A DNA stretch of 64,000 bases from Gracilariopsis chorda (lineage: Eukaryota > Rhodophyta > Florideophyceae > Gracilariales > Gracilariaceae), in assembly GCA_003194525.1 (NCBI GenBank), contig NBIV01000053.1, positions 124,001-188,000 of the forward strand. The letters run 5' to 3'. Shown in pieces: positions 10,386 through 22,502 of this stretch (the first letter of the stretch is position 1; the number at the start of each line of letters is the position of its first letter). The notes below the pieces were generated by a model. That model was given only the letters and a program-made list of their open reading frames with translations, was not told where the DNA came from and did no database searches. The translations under genes and the position numbers were made by a program.

Positions 10386-12829
10386 ATGGGGAAACAGCGC
10401 GTACGAAATCGGAAGGAAATCGCAGTGACTGCGGCAGAGGCTGGAGAAAAGGGAAACCCGAGGAGGACGAATGGAAGCCCAAGTGCTACTGGACCAGCTG
10501 GTGTGCGGAAAGAAGGTGGCCGGGAAGGGAAGGGTAGAAAGGGGCCGCCAAATCGGCCCTATCATCCTCTGCAAGGCCGCGCGGAAGCGTTGTCGAGGTC
10601 ACAGCGAAAAAAAAGCAGCAACACGAGGTTGCGTTGAGTTCTAATGACCGCACGGTGAGGCAGGCCGTGCGCAGTAGGAAGAAGAACAGTAAACGAGGTC
10701 TACTGACTCGATATAGAGCCGATCAAGAAAACCCTCTCATTTACAGTGATGAGGAGTATGAAACAGAAAGAGAACAAAAGAGAAGAAGGTTTAGTGGTAT
10801 TGAAGTGGATGACATGGAGGAGAACCTCACGAGATGAGACTGGTTGATTGGAAAACCGCAGGTGGAAGAACTTGGGGGTGAGGGATGGCGTGTGGAGAGG
10901 AAGAAGCGCCCAGTTCGTTTTCGATCCCCAGTGCCCAACAAGTGCGGAGATGACCGTGGAGAGAGGGACTGCAACGCCAAAGAACGTGCTCTGGAAAGCA
11001 AGGAAAAGCTGACGCAGAGTGATGGCGCTCCTCCAAGTAGAAGATTACCCGGGTATGTTTCTCGTCATGGTCTAGATTATGGAGTAAGAAATGTCGGATA
11101 TGGTACAAATAGGAGCAAGGACAGTATTGGTGACGGAAGGGAACCGAAGAACCAAATCATGATATGCAGAAGTTCGACGGAGCAGAGGAAGGGAGGGGAT
11201 AGCGGAAAACAAGGTGGGAGCCCGGACGAAGACGGCGACCAGCACATCGAGGATGAACACTGTATACGATCGAGTTATGATCCGAAAGGTATGGGCCCAT
11301 ACCCTGCAGAGAGCAGTTTTATAGGGCGGAACGAGCTGCTGATGAAGCTTGGAGAGCTGAAGGGGGAACTGAAAAGGGTACGGGATGATAACCTCTGTTT
11401 TCAGCAAAGCTTGATGTTGACGAACAAGGAGATTAAGAGATTGGAGGGCGAGCTTAGAACCAAAGAGATACTCGTAACTTCATTGCGACATAGTATGCCT
11501 GCTCGAAGAGGAGCACCGAATGGGGCACATGGGAAAGGAGGTAGGAAACGCTTTAACATTGAAGTGGACATGAATTATATGGGAGTAGCTGCGAGAGTTT
11601 ATGATCAGATATTGCAATACGCCAAAGAAGAGAGTAGTGAATTGTGCTTTGGTAGGAGGGAACCAGAGCAAAACTGGTCGAACCGGGCAGAAGTAGTGGG
11701 GCCGTGAAGGGAGCACAGCCTCATTGTTATTGATGAAAAAGAGTTGGTGCCTCTAGATCCCATGGACCTAGGTTTAGGGAGAAGGTCGTCGGGGCCAAAA
11801 GCGTATGCACCGTCATTCGCCGGGGGAGGTGACGAGATGTTGCTGCATGTAGTGCGGATGTAGTTGGAGAAGCCAACATGGAGATCATTTGGGCCAATGG
11901 CTATTATAGAAGAGTGTGAAGAAGAGTTGAAGAGGGATGTTTGTTTGAGAAGGCGAATGAAGCAAGCACTTAGTGATACTGTGGGAATGCGGAAGAAGAA
12001 TGCGAGGGACAGGTTGTTCTGGGGGCTTGGATATACGCTTCTTGCCAAGAAACCGCTCAAGGAGGACGACGACAAAGTGGCAGGTGCGTATGAAAATCAG
12101 ACGAAGGAGGCTCTGGAAAAGTTATCATGGAAAGATGTGAATGGAGAGCCGATCTAAAGCACTTGGAGGGTCAGTAAGTTGGAGGACATTTGCTACTCCG
12201 GTTTTGATGTGTCTTCGACAAGGTATGGAGATGAGCCTAAAGACTTGTATTTCCACAATGGATTGAGTGTGGAGGTATTGAGAGAGTTTATGGGCTACGA
12301 GGTTGAGAAACCGCATGGAGAGAAGGGATCACGGTATGTCGATGGAAGTGTGATGTACCTGGCGCGATTGGATGCGTGGATTGCGTGTGTGGTAGATGCT
12401 TTGGATGAAGATGTGGGCAGAGGAGGGAAGCGGCAGATGCTGTTTTCGAAGTTGTACGGGAAGTATCTCCCACTGGCATTGGAAGATATTTTATTGACGG
12501 CAAGAAGGAAGGTGGAAGAGAAGTATGGGACGTAACTGTTGAACCAAGGTGTCAATGATGAAGATCCGACCGAAGCCCTGGGAAACGAGCACCGCGTAGG
12601 GACAGTTGCAAGTTTGATTCCATCGAACGAAATGTTCTATCTGGGTGTTCATTATGAGGTGTTCTTGAAGGATATGACTACACACCTGGGCTATGTATTT
12701 GATTGCTACGTGGGGCGTTGTATGCCAGAAGAGTGTGAGTTTAGAGAGTTGCTAGTGTATGAAAACGATTTGGTTAAGGCCGAGAGGGAAGAAAGTGAAG
12801 AGGATGCTGGTGAAGAAGAAGATTGTTAA
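10386..12829 (+). pseudogene. unknown long protein frame, broken by stops
   Basis: The segment from ATG 10386 (MGKQRVRNRKEI) is Lys/Arg/Gly-rich. After one slip at an A8 run (10607-10614) a single frame continues to 12829. It is interrupted only by TGA 10835, TGA 11705, TAG 11861, TAA 12155 and TAA 12533. Translation stays protein-like throughout: a basic, charged first half, a predicted coiled coil around 11330-11480 (KLGELKGELKRVRDDN), then globular-looking text (YDQILQYAKEESSELCFG, LDAWIACVVDALDEDVGRGG) and an acidic tail EREESEEDAGEEEDC. I do not recognise a domain. It lies convergent to the transposase, with the two stops only a few bases apart, so it may be the element's second gene rather than host cargo. 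Confidence 0.5.
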
Positions 12830-12834
12830 TGATT

Positions 12835-15800
12835 TTATTCTGAGGACGTAGAAGGACGGGGGCATGTGCCTGAAGTTGTTTTGCTTGTGAAGGAAAGTGG
12901 TCTTGCTCGTGGGTCGCGGTAGAATCTATTGATATAGAAGCGACGTCTTTCCCACGGGAGCGGGGGAAAGAAAGAGCGTGCTGTGTAGTTCTGTCGAACG
13001 ATATGTATGGAAATCTTGATGGTGGAGAATGGAATCAGACCGAACCAAGGTGAGACGTTGGAAGATTTATGAGGAGCAGGGAGTATAGTGTGGTCCTGCT
13101 CATCGTCCGTTGCCCAACGGAGAGTGATGCAGTTCAGGGTTTCATCGACGTTATCAAGGGGAGCTGTAAGCTCGAAGAATCGTACGAAGGCATATTCGCG
13201 TTCGCCGGGTTCGTCATCTGTTGCGTGGAACCGAAGAAGCGCAAGTAGCCTGCAAACCCAAACTATGGGGAAGTTACAATTCCGTGATGGAGTGGCGGAG
13301 ACAAAAATGTGGGAGAACTTTGGAAGTTTGGATGGACCGAAGGCGGTTGTAGCAAAGATGCGCTGAAGAACAGGAACGCCTGCGTCTTTGAGCCGGATGC
13401 AATTGAAGGTTTCATCGACGTCATGCAAGGAAGGGGTGAAACCACCGCGGACGAGGGCGGAGTTCACGACGGAGAACTTTAGGGAAGAAAGGGAGGGCGA
13501 GGAAGGTGCAAGTCCGAGCGTTTCGAGGGAAAGGTCGTGAAATGTGGATATAGCGTGTCGTGATATTTGGGTAATGAAGCAGATGGTAGGAGCTGTGAAA
13601 ATGTTTGAGAGAGAGGCCGTGCAGCAGTCTGAGCTAGTGCGGAGGTATCGCTTTGCATTGATAATATCACGAAAGAGGAGGGTAACACCGTCACGGACCA
13701 TGGAATGTCTTCGAACTGCTTGTGTGGAGGAGTTCGAGAAGGAGGATGGGTGGTAGAACACGGCGGTTGAGTTCCGGAACCCTTCTGTGAGTTGTATTGC
13801 GTTCACTGTTTCTCTATGAGCGGTCGAAGATCTCCGGGATGTGCGTCGATAATGGTTCTTGAAAAGGAGGTGTGCCTTTTCGTAGATTCCAGCGTCAGTG
13901 AATTGAAAACCTCCGTACATTTTGATGTCTGCAACGATGTGGTCGAGAAGATTAAACTTGAGTGTGGCGAACTGAGAAGGCTGGAATGGGCCAAGGATAG
14001 AGACGCACAGATGCTTAAAGTGCTTAATGAGTTCTTAAAAGGAACGAAGTCGTTGTTCTGTCCACTCCAAAATGGTGTTGTAGTGGAGAGCAGTGGAGAA
14101 GAGGTCGGCGTACGCGGTGAACATGGATGTGATGGGTGCAGTGGCGAGTTCGTCACAGCAGCGGTGGAAGAACGCACCGATGAAGGGGAAAACCATGTCG
14201 AGTGCTCGGTAGTCTTTTGCCTCTAGCATGCCTCTAATGCCGTCTGTGGTGAAGAAGGCGTTGAGAGATTTGCCTTTCTCGGGTGTGGAAAAGTCAATAT
14301 GAAGACCCAGGGCTGGGAACTTGAGTTCGATGTCGGCAAGGATGTTGTTTGCACTAGTGAGGAGGCTACTTCGAACAGATTTGAATGTTCTCGAAGAGTA
14401 GGAGGAGGTGCCAACGGTAGTGACGAGGTCCTCTGACTTGAGACGTTCGATTGTTGCGATTTTGACGAATTTGGAGATACTGAGGTGGAAGTTATGAAGG
14501 GCTTCGAAGCAGAAGATGGAGTAGGGGGTGAAAAGTGGGGATAGGTTGAAGAGGGGGTATGATTCGAGGAACGATTTGTAGCTGGAGAGGGAACTGGATC
14601 GAGGGAAAGATGCTGCTTGTTCCCTGAGAGTTCTTGCGACTCGGCTTCCTCGTGTTTGTTCGGCGTTGTTGGCATCATGGAAGAGGTTGTCGTACTTTGA
14701 CCTAACTTGAAGAGTATGCGAAATGGTTCGAGGTGTTAGGGAAGTGTGGTATAGGTTGAGCTGTTCTCGGGGTACAAGGCATCTGTGGCAGGGCTTGGAT
14801 GGTTTGATGCCATGGAGGACAGCAGCAATATCCTTGGATTCTGGAATATCGGCGACGTAGTTTGCCATGACGGGATGGCACTGTCGGATGATGTCATCTG
14901 CATCACGAAAGGGGAAGCCTTTACGGGCGACTACTGCCAAGGGTTCGAGGATGGTTTTGAGAGCCTGTTGGATTAGTTCCATTCGAGTTGTGCGGGAGAT
15001 GGCGGAAGAGGAGGGGTGACAGCCGACAGATTCATCGTCGGACGCAGAGGAATGGTTGTTGAAGGAAGTGGGGAAGTACCCGAGGAGGGTGAGGTTTCGT
15101 GAGATGCAGTGGCGACGGAAGGAATCTGAGAAGTTGAGAAGGGTGATATGGAGAGAGTAGGAGGTTATGGAGGAGGACTTGAGAGAGTTGGAGGACTTAT
15201 CTGAATAGAGTTGGACGAACCCAAGGAAAGAATCGATGCCGGTAATGTCGGCATTGTGCCAAAGAACCTCTGGTTCTTGGCAGTGGAGGATGTGGTGCAT
15301 GATGTCAGGGTAGACAGAAGAGCCGAGTTTTGAGGCCATTGGGTGAGCGTATGCCGGGGAACCATCTGAGGAAGACTGTCTTATTGGGTTAAAGAAGGAG
15401 TTTTTGTGAGAGGTAAAGCGGAGTTGCTGACAGAGGACTTCGACGGGATTCTTGAGATAGAGAGTAGCGGTGATGTTTGAAGGTTTGTGACAGACATTTG
15501 TGGTTTCGAAACCGATGGAGCTCACGGTGTCCTCGAACAGCTTGGATTGAAGCTGAATGCAGTGAGAGACAGAGGTTATTTGGTGGATAAGTGCTTGGGA
15601 GTAGTCAGGGTCCTTGAGGAGACCGATGAGTTCTTCTGCTTTTCGCCTACCAAGACTGCTGACAATGGAAGATATATAGGACACGAGGGCGTAGAGCCCG
15701 GCAGGTACGGGCGAGCTATTGGCAATTGTGGTCAAACGGGAGGCAGCAGAGGAGTGAATGTGTGACATGTCTGCGGAGCGGATAGCGAGAGCAAGCTGAC

Positions 15801-16050
15801 CGGAGTGGTAGTCGTCGTCGTCTGCAAGGGGAACGTTGTCGGAAGCGCGGTTTGATATACTGACGGAGCGGGAGTCGGTACTTTGAATGCGTGGGCGCTT
15901 CGTGCGAGGTGGGAGCTGGGTACCGTCCTTGGGAGCGCTGGCAAGGAAAAGGTCGCGTATGTTACGGTGTCGACAACGGCACTGGTGCTGGACAAGAGAG
16001 GCGTATGCTTTTGTCTGGAACGAACACCTGGAGAAACGACAATAGTACAT
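12835..16050 (-). pseudogene. large transposase-like protein (CACTA/Plavaka-KDZ type)
   Basis: The product is about 1,070 residues, starting at MYYCRFSRCSF with a C2H2-like finger (CRFSRC...H...CRCRH). Motifs in order: VQLYSDKS, SLHITLLNFSD, LLGYFPTSF, KPCHRCLVPREQL, FEALHNFHLSISK, then KFNLLDHIVADIKMYGGFQF and TDAGIYEKAHLLFKNHYRRTSRR. This order (Leu-Leu-Gly-Tyr block, Cys-x2-Cys-Leu-Val-Pro, Leu-His-Asn, Glu-Lys-x-His...Tyr-Arg-x-Thr-Ser-Arg-Arg) is what I know from large transposases of the CACTA/Plavaka and KDZ groups, which cut and paste DNA at terminal repeats. Repeated VDETFNCI and VDETLNCI stretches mark the C-terminus. One in-frame TAA at 14035 splits an otherwise continuous frame. 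The start lies ~350 bp inside the right inverted repeat, which fits a transposase driven from its own terminus. Confidence 0.6.
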
Positions 16051-16309
16051 GGTGAGGATCAAAATGTACGTCAACTTGGTTCAGCTGAGCAAGGTGCAGG
16101 ATGTGGACCTAGAGGAAGGAATGCAGGTGTGGCAAATCTTCCACTATCATGCACTATAATGAATGGTAGTCGAGTGATAATTTTCAATCTTTCTTCCTCG
16201 TTGCGAAGTTTCCAGGTGCTAGTATGAATGTTTCCTGTATTTTTGCATTCACCTCATCTTTCAGTTTTGTTAGCATTTTGAGTTAGATAATCTGGCACCA
16301 AAAATCTAC
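16051..16309. other. promoter-side spacer of the transposase-like gene
   Basis: AT-richer non-coding DNA between the transposase start and the right inverted repeat. No gene is seen; it probably holds the element's promoter. Confidence 0.4.
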
Positions 16310-16397
16310 ATTTTTTGAATGCCCACTATAGCCTTTCTAGCGCTTGAAATCTAGGAAACTTCCATCAAAAACTAGAATTCCGGAAACACATTAGTAA
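16310..16397 (-). repeat. right terminal inverted repeat of the 15-kb element
   Basis: Read on the minus strand from 16397 it begins TTAC and carries the same blocks in the same order as the left end. A 17-18 base insertion precedes the shared CATTCAAAAAAT block. One AAACTAG (the inverse of CTAGTTT) lies at 16369-16375. Confidence 0.58.
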
Positions 16398-19300
16398 TGC
16401 TTGGTTTCTTGTATGTCTGAACTGGGGGGCAGAAGGGATCCTAGGGACGAGCTTTATTGATAGATATGTCAAGGCAATCTATCCTGGCCAAAAGAGGGTC
16501 GCTTTCCATCGAGGACCACCATTGGCGATTGGCGGCTCGTGCCCTGGACCCGAGGCTGCCCGAGCTAAGGTCAAGTTTCCCACGAGGACCGTGTCCAACA
16601 AGGTCATATTGGCAAAAGCGATAGTCATACCGCCTATGACCCAGGTAGCCACTGCAGCGGTATGTGAGTCCTCAGGTCGGTTTTGTTGCAAAACCATCCC
16701 AAGTTGGTAACGAAACACCTTTCCCTCATGGCCAATGGAGTAATGAATGTGGTACCCAACCGGCCCTTTGCAGTCACCATGAGCAACTTCTGTGACAAGC
16801 CTACAAGGCTACCCAAGGGTGCAGTGATGGGGGTATTTATGTCTGCTCCAGTGGCCATTATGGAGATTGATGCTGAGAAGTTGCTTTCTGGGGGTGAACC
16901 ACAGGCCAATTGGGAAAAAGACGTCAACCTTGGCGACGACTTTGAACCATATAGGAAACAAGTCATTGATCTCCTCAAGGACTTTGCTAGCATGTGGAGT
17001 GGAAAGCTGGGCGAGATCGATGCCACAAGGCATCGAATTGACCTTAAGGACGGGGCCACGCCCCAATATCAGCATCCATATCGGACTGGTCTAAAAGGAC
17101 GAGAGATGGTAGCCAGGGAGGTTGAGAAAATGGAGTCCGCTGTGGTCATTGAGTGCGCACCATCCACTGAGGCCGAATGGGCTTGCTCTTTTGTCCTAGT
17201 GGCCAAGAAGGACGGGACCGTATGATTTTGTATTGATTACCGCAAACTAAATGCGGTGACCAAGAGGGTTACTTATCCTATCCCTCGTATGGACGACTGT
17301 TTAGATTCCCTTGAGGACGCGCAAATTTTCTCCAAGTTGGACGCCAATTATGGGTATTGGCATGTTCCCATGGACGACAAGCCAAAGTCGCTTACTACCT
17401 TCACGACCAACGAAGGATTATTTCGATTTACACGGATGCCATTTGGTCTTATGAATGCACCAGCTACTTTCAAGCGGGCCATGGACATCATTTTGTCCAG
17501 GGTCAAATGGAAATTCGCCTTGGTCTACCTAGATGATGTGATCATCTTTTCCAGGTCCATCAGGGAACACTTCGCACGTGTGAAGGTAGTTCTTAGGTTA
17601 CTCCAGCAGGCTGGTGTCACACTGAAATTGAAGAAGTGTTTCTTCTTCCAGCCCTCCGTGGACTACCTTGGCCATTTGGTCCTGCCGGGTGAACTCCAAG
17701 TGGCCCAAGTTACAACAAAGGCCATACGGAAAGCACGACCCCCTAGGACCCATACGGAATTGCGCTCCTTCCTTGGCCTTTGTAATGTTTACCGTAGGTT
17801 TGTCCCAGGGTTCGCGAGCATTGCAGCACCTCTCAATGACATGCTGAAGAAAGGGACCCCTTCGGAATTTAACGACCTCACGGGCAAGCAGTATGAGTCC
17901 TACCAGAACGTCAAGGACCATTTGGTTAATCCGCCAGTCTTGGCGCTACCCAAGGCAAATAAACCGTATATCCTAGATACGGACGCATCTGCGACCCAAG
18001 TGGGATGTGCTCCTCTACAAGAGCAGGAGTCTCCTAAGGATTATCGCCCAGCTGGCTACTGGAGTAGGTCCCTGACCAAGGCCGAGAGGAACTATAGCAC
18101 CACGGAAAAGGAATGTTTGGCCATCGTGTGGTCAGTGCTCCATCTTCGGCCTTATTTGGAAGGAACTCGCTTTACCATTAGGACAGATCACCACTCCCTC
18201 CGCTGGTTACTGAACATGACGGACGCATCCTCCCGCCTGTCCCGATGGAGATTGCGCCCGGCCGAGTTCGATTAAAAAGTGACCTATAGGCCAGGGCTGA
18301 AACATCAGGCCGCAGATGCGCTGTCATGCATCCTGACCGATGGTACGGACCAAACTCCCCTGCAAGATGAGCTTCCCACCATCTGGGACGGACCACAGTA
18401 CACTGATGACGAGGGAGAGGAACCGCCGGTGGCTGAGGTGAGAATGGCCGGATGGACGGACGGACACGGCGCAGCGATCTTATGCGCCGTGGACTGGGAA
18501 GATCCACCGTTGGATATTTATATGGCCCAGTCGGAAAGCGCGGATCTTACGCCAATACCCCTCGAGGAATTCCTTCAGGCCCAGAAAACGGACGAGTACT
18601 GCGCTCAGATAGGAGAGAAAGTAGCGACCCCTGGGTTGCTGTTTGATTATGACCACCTAGGAATATTATGTCGTAGGTCACCATTGGACGGGGCGATACA
18701 GAGGGTGGTGCCTAAGGCCTTACGGGCACGCCTTCTTTACCTCGTGCACTATCCGAGGTTGGCTGTCCATCCTGGAGGGACTAAGATGTATCAGACCCTG
18801 AGGAGATATTTTTACTGGCCCCTGATGGCCAATGACATAATGGAGACCGCAAAGACTTGTGCAGCATGCGCAAAAATCCGAGGGACGAGAGCGATACAAG
18901 AAGGAAAACTGAAACTATTCCCAGCGGCCGCGCCTTTCGAGTTCATTGCTATGGATATCTTAGGGCCATTTCCGAATTCGACCCACGGCAACCGCTTTAT
19001 ATTGGTAAAAACCGATCGGTTTACCAAGTTGACCCGAGCAATTCCGCTCAAATCAACAACCGCCGCCGACGTCGCCATGGCTTTCCTGGTCCATTGGATT
19101 TATCCCTATGGACTGCCGCTCTATCTCCTTACGGACAATGGCTATCAGTTTATATCCAAATTTTTTGAGCATGTGTGCTCGGTCTTAGGTCTAAAACATC
19201 TCCTCACCACCGCGTACAATCCTCAGACCAATGGACAAGCCGAAAGACTTAACCGAACCCTGGCCAAGAGGCCAATTTACTACGTTTCCGAGCACCAATG

Positions 19301-20447
19301 ATGACTATGTCCAGCAGCTGGTCTATGCATATAACAATCAAGTGCATACGTCAACTGGTACAAATCCTTTTGTTCTCACCCTCGTACGTGCCCCTGCGCT
19401 GTACAGGGTTGATCTACAGGACTTAGGAGCACCTCAGGACATAACGGAGGAAATGACTCCCGCCCAGGCCAAACGGTATTTGCGGAAGCGAATTGATTCT
19501 ATCTTGAAGACCGCACGGACCACGTTGGACAAAGTGCAAGCGCGCTATAAGGCCGATTTCGATCGGTCCGTTTGGTTTACACCGCAAGTGGCCGTGGGAG
19601 ATTACGTCCACTTGGACAGACCACCTAAGGAAAAGCCCGAGGACGAGGACATCACCAAGAAGCTGTTGCCAAAGTCCACTGGGCTCTTCAAAGTACTTCA
19701 GTCCCTCGGGCACATGGTTACTATCGACCGATATGGGCTCCAAAACACAGTCACAATAGACCGAGCCTTTCTGGCGCCACGCCCACCTTCAACTGAACCA
19801 TTGGACTTGCGCGCTCTCTCTTCGTCCCAACTCCCACCCTCCATCCCTACGCAACCACTCGTCAATGAACCTACGGCCCCTCCGGAACCGCAGGTCTCCA
19901 CGGATCCAGAAGGCCCTTCCTCCCATGGCTACGGTCCCCTGGAAAAAACGGTACTTCCTGAAGAAGTACCCAGCCCTATGGACATCGCTACGCGGACCCC
20001 CGACGCTATTCCCTCGGACGCTGATGGATACGGCCCTTTGGACCGAATGGACTTGCTGGAAGACGCCGAAGTCGATGAACAACGGGAATATGTTCTTGAC
20101 CGTATCTTTTCTGCTGGGCTGACCGACGACGGCGAAGTGCGCTAAAAAGCCCGCTGGTATGGCTACGAGCCCAAGGACGATACTTGGCTCCTGAGGTCAG
20201 ACATCCCGGACAACTTTGTGGCCCGCTATTGGTCAAAAACAGGCCACACGGAGCATGAATTTAAGGAGGGAAGTATCCCTGACCGCAAATTTGTGCCAAC
20301 ACGAGCCGAATACCACCTCCACCCAATACGAACAGTGCTTTTGGCCACGGCGCCCACGGAACCACCTCCCACGCTACCCCCCTCGCTGGCCGCGCGCCAG
20401 TTCTTCCGAAGGTTTACTGCGACGATGACCAACTTAGACGCCACATA
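16398..20447 (+). mobile_element. Ty3/Gypsy chromovirus (family A), pol and chromodomain part
   Basis: Retroelement fossil. In order it shows the end of the protease region (ILGTSFID near 16438), reverse transcriptase (~16700-17700; MPFGLMNAPATF, YLDDVIIFSR), RNase H (~17960-18280; DTDASATQ), integrase (~18740-19700; HPGGTKMYQ, MDILGPFP, TDNGYQF, NGQAERLNRT) and a chromodomain (~20080-20235; KARWYGYEPKDDTW). The order RT-RH-IN plus chromodomain defines the chromovirus branch of Ty3/Gypsy. It is broken, with a handful of breaks, and lies in the same orientation as the gag-protease part at 1-1332. The 3' LTR is not identified; it may lie in the repeat-rich DNA that follows. Confidence 0.85.
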
Positions 20448-21253
20448 ACTCCGAATTCCCTGAAGCAATTACGTTGAAAACCACGGGAGCGAAGCGAAGG
20501 ACCCTGAACTATATGGGAAGCGCAAGAACACAGTAGAGACTTGTGTAGGAACTCTTACCTCATGGGCCGAAAACATGCTTTGCTCATTCGAGCTGAGGTC
20601 ATTTTCCTGCAGTTTTCTGCAGTTTCCCTGCCAGTTTGGTTGGCCTCGTGTGATATTGGGACACTAGGGACCGTTTCACAAGACGGTATGACCATTTGGT
20701 TGTTGATGCTCCAGGACACTGGAACAATTCACAATGGAAGATTTCCCTCCTTTGGGCAGCATTTGATTTCAAGTCCCTTGGTATAAAAATATGCAACAGC
20801 ATCGGTTTATAACTTCAATGACCATAGATGTGCAAAGGAAGACCACCGGACATATTTGTATGAGGCGCACCAAGTTGCATCCGCAAAATGTGCGTTATTG
20901 ACGCCTCTTGGGCAGGTTTTTCTGAACGACCCCAAAGGTGGAACTAGTTCGTACAACCCAGGCTGCTGGAGCTCAACTACTTATTGTTCTTTCGTCCAGT
21001 GGAAAACACCCAAACGTAGATATGTGCAAGACCTTTGGGAATCGACAAGCGCTGGATAGGTCAGAAACAGTCACCGGATTACATGGTCGAAATCGTTGTA
21101 TTTGGGCCATATGGACAGGATCTTCCTGAGGTCACTGGACGCTGAAGACAAGAACCCGATGGGTCTTTTAACTAGATTAGATCATGAAAAGAGCGTCAGT
21201 ACTCTTTGCAAGATATTTGGGAGGGATTCGGCACGGGGTTCGTGGCCCAGGAC

Positions 21254-21302
21254 GAAATTCCGACATGGCCTCCGGCCGACCCTGGCGGGTCAAGTGCTTC
21301 CA
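21254..21302 (+). repeat. GC-rich motif, copy 1 of 3
   Basis: It runs from GAAATTCCGACATGG through CCTCCGGCCG. Copies 2 (21590-21638) and 3 (21977-22025) share the same order of blocks with scattered changes; spacing is 336 and 387 bp. Confidence 0.75.
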
Positions 21303-21589
21303 CATGGGAGAATTGTGTTCCATTGGTCACATCGTTGGTGCAGAGTTGCGTCTCTTTGGTGCGCGCCCTGTTCTGCTGGATGGACTGGCTTTTGAGAGCA
21401 CAGAATGGGAATGTGGCTGACCACCATGGACGGTACCTGTGCCTTTGGGCTGCTTTTCCAGAGGGCGAAGAAGGTTGATGGCAGCAATCCAGACCGGTCT
21501 AACGATTTAGGGTCTTCCTGTCGCGTACTCCACAGCCCTCTATGACCATATGGGCTCATTCCCCGCACTTTTTGGCCGTGTGTGAAGGA

Positions 21590-21638
21590 GAATTTGGCAT
21601 GGCCTCCGGCCGGCCCTGGCAGGCCAAGTCATTCCCCT
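21590..21638 (+). repeat. GC-rich motif, copy 2 of 3
   Basis: Shares GGCATGGCCTCCGGCCGGCC with small changes in the other two copies, followed by CTGGCAGGC and CATTCCCC-like ends. Confidence 0.75.
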
Positions 21639-21820
21639 TTGGTTCTATGAGCTCCGTTGGTACTTGGATGATGTCAGTGTGCGGTCCAGATGGTTGTGCA
21701 CTAACCTCTACCACTTGGCTCGGTGGCTGGGTTGTGTGAACCGACCAGTGGTGTGCCCTTGCACTAAATGGACAGAAGGCCCCAAGGAGGTCATGAAAGC
21801 GGTTCATAGGGAAGATGTAA

Positions 21821-21848
21821 CGACATCGACATCGACATCGACGTCGAC
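21821..21848 (+). repeat. short (CGACAT)n simple repeat
   Basis: Four and a half units of CGACAT/CGACGT in tandem. Confidence 0.9.
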
Positions 21849-21976
21849 TAACGAGGATGAGCTCTACCTAAGAAGGACTAATTAAGGGCCGACCAGTGGG
21901 CATGGTACTGTATCTTCAGCTCTCCAAAGAGTTCGTATGGAGTGGGCCACGTCTGGAACTAGCAGCGACGTTGAGG

Positions 21977-22025
21977 GAAATTTGACATAGCCTCCGGCCG
22001 GCCTTGGAAGGCAAAACAATTCCCC
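21977..22025 (+). repeat. GC-rich motif, copy 3 of 3
   Basis: Shares CCTCCGGCCGGCC and a CAATTCCCC end with copy 2; the most diverged of the three. Confidence 0.7.
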
Positions 22026-22502
22026 TTGGGTTTGAAGGACATGCCACTGTGGTGCGTTTTGGAGAAAACTCCTCATTCGCTGATGCGACCAGTGGGAATG
22101 AAAATAGAAGGAAAACGTTCGACGGGAAAGGAATCCGACGGGACGTCGGTTCTTAAGGAGCGAGGTCTGTAGGAAAATGACCATTGGGCATGTGGAGTGG
22201 TGAGTTAACCAAAGGTCCGGGCTGGAAAAGGTCAGACCATTGCTGGCCTAAATTTCCTACGTGGCCAAGCTGGGTGCCGAGGGAGGGGATACCAGGGGAC
22301 TGTGAGAGTGCCAAGGCACTGTGGCCTCAAGGTTTATTATGTAGCTATTTTTATTTAATTTTTTAGGATAGTTTCCGGAGGTCAGAGTGCCTTGCCAGGT
22401 ATATAGCTTGGCTCGAGTGCCGCCAATCTCCAAAGAGGAAAGTCAAGCACCCTCACCGTCTTCTTGCCGCCATATGCAGCCAGTAGAAATCCAAAGGCCT
22501 CC

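Larger units (their letters stand above)
1333..16397. mobile_element. ~15-kb DNA transposon-like insertion carrying host-type gene copies
   Basis: The two ends are imperfect inverted repeats: 1333-1391 matches the reverse complement of 16339-16397 at 39 of 59 positions, with shared blocks TGTGTT, CGGAAT and CTAGTTT. A second inverted block (CATTCAAAAAAT) sits at 1392-1403 and 16310-16321. The segment interrupts a chromovirus within its protease region. Inside, in order, are a W-repeat protein (+), a Nup98 C-terminal half (-), a Set2-type methyltransferase (+), a long unknown frame (+) and a transposase-like gene (-) whose start faces the right end. I see no convincing target-site duplication. 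The transposase resembles the large CACTA/Plavaka and Kyakuja-Dileera-Zisupton (KDZ) group, some of which are known to carry cargo. The ends and the integrity as one mobile unit are inferred. Confidence 0.6.
20448..22502. other. repeat-rich non-coding DNA downstream of the chromovirus
   Basis: There is no convincing gene. The open frames are short and overlap in all phases. It holds three spaced copies of a ~48-bp GC-rich motif and a short (TCGACA)n run (listed separately). It could include a 3' untranslated region or LTR of the chromovirus, but the partner LTR would lie outside the window. Confidence 0.5.

Noticed and set aside
21096-22366. Overlapping 60-100-residue frames in the repeat region
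   Set aside because: GC-rich repeat DNA is open in several phases at once with no conserved product.
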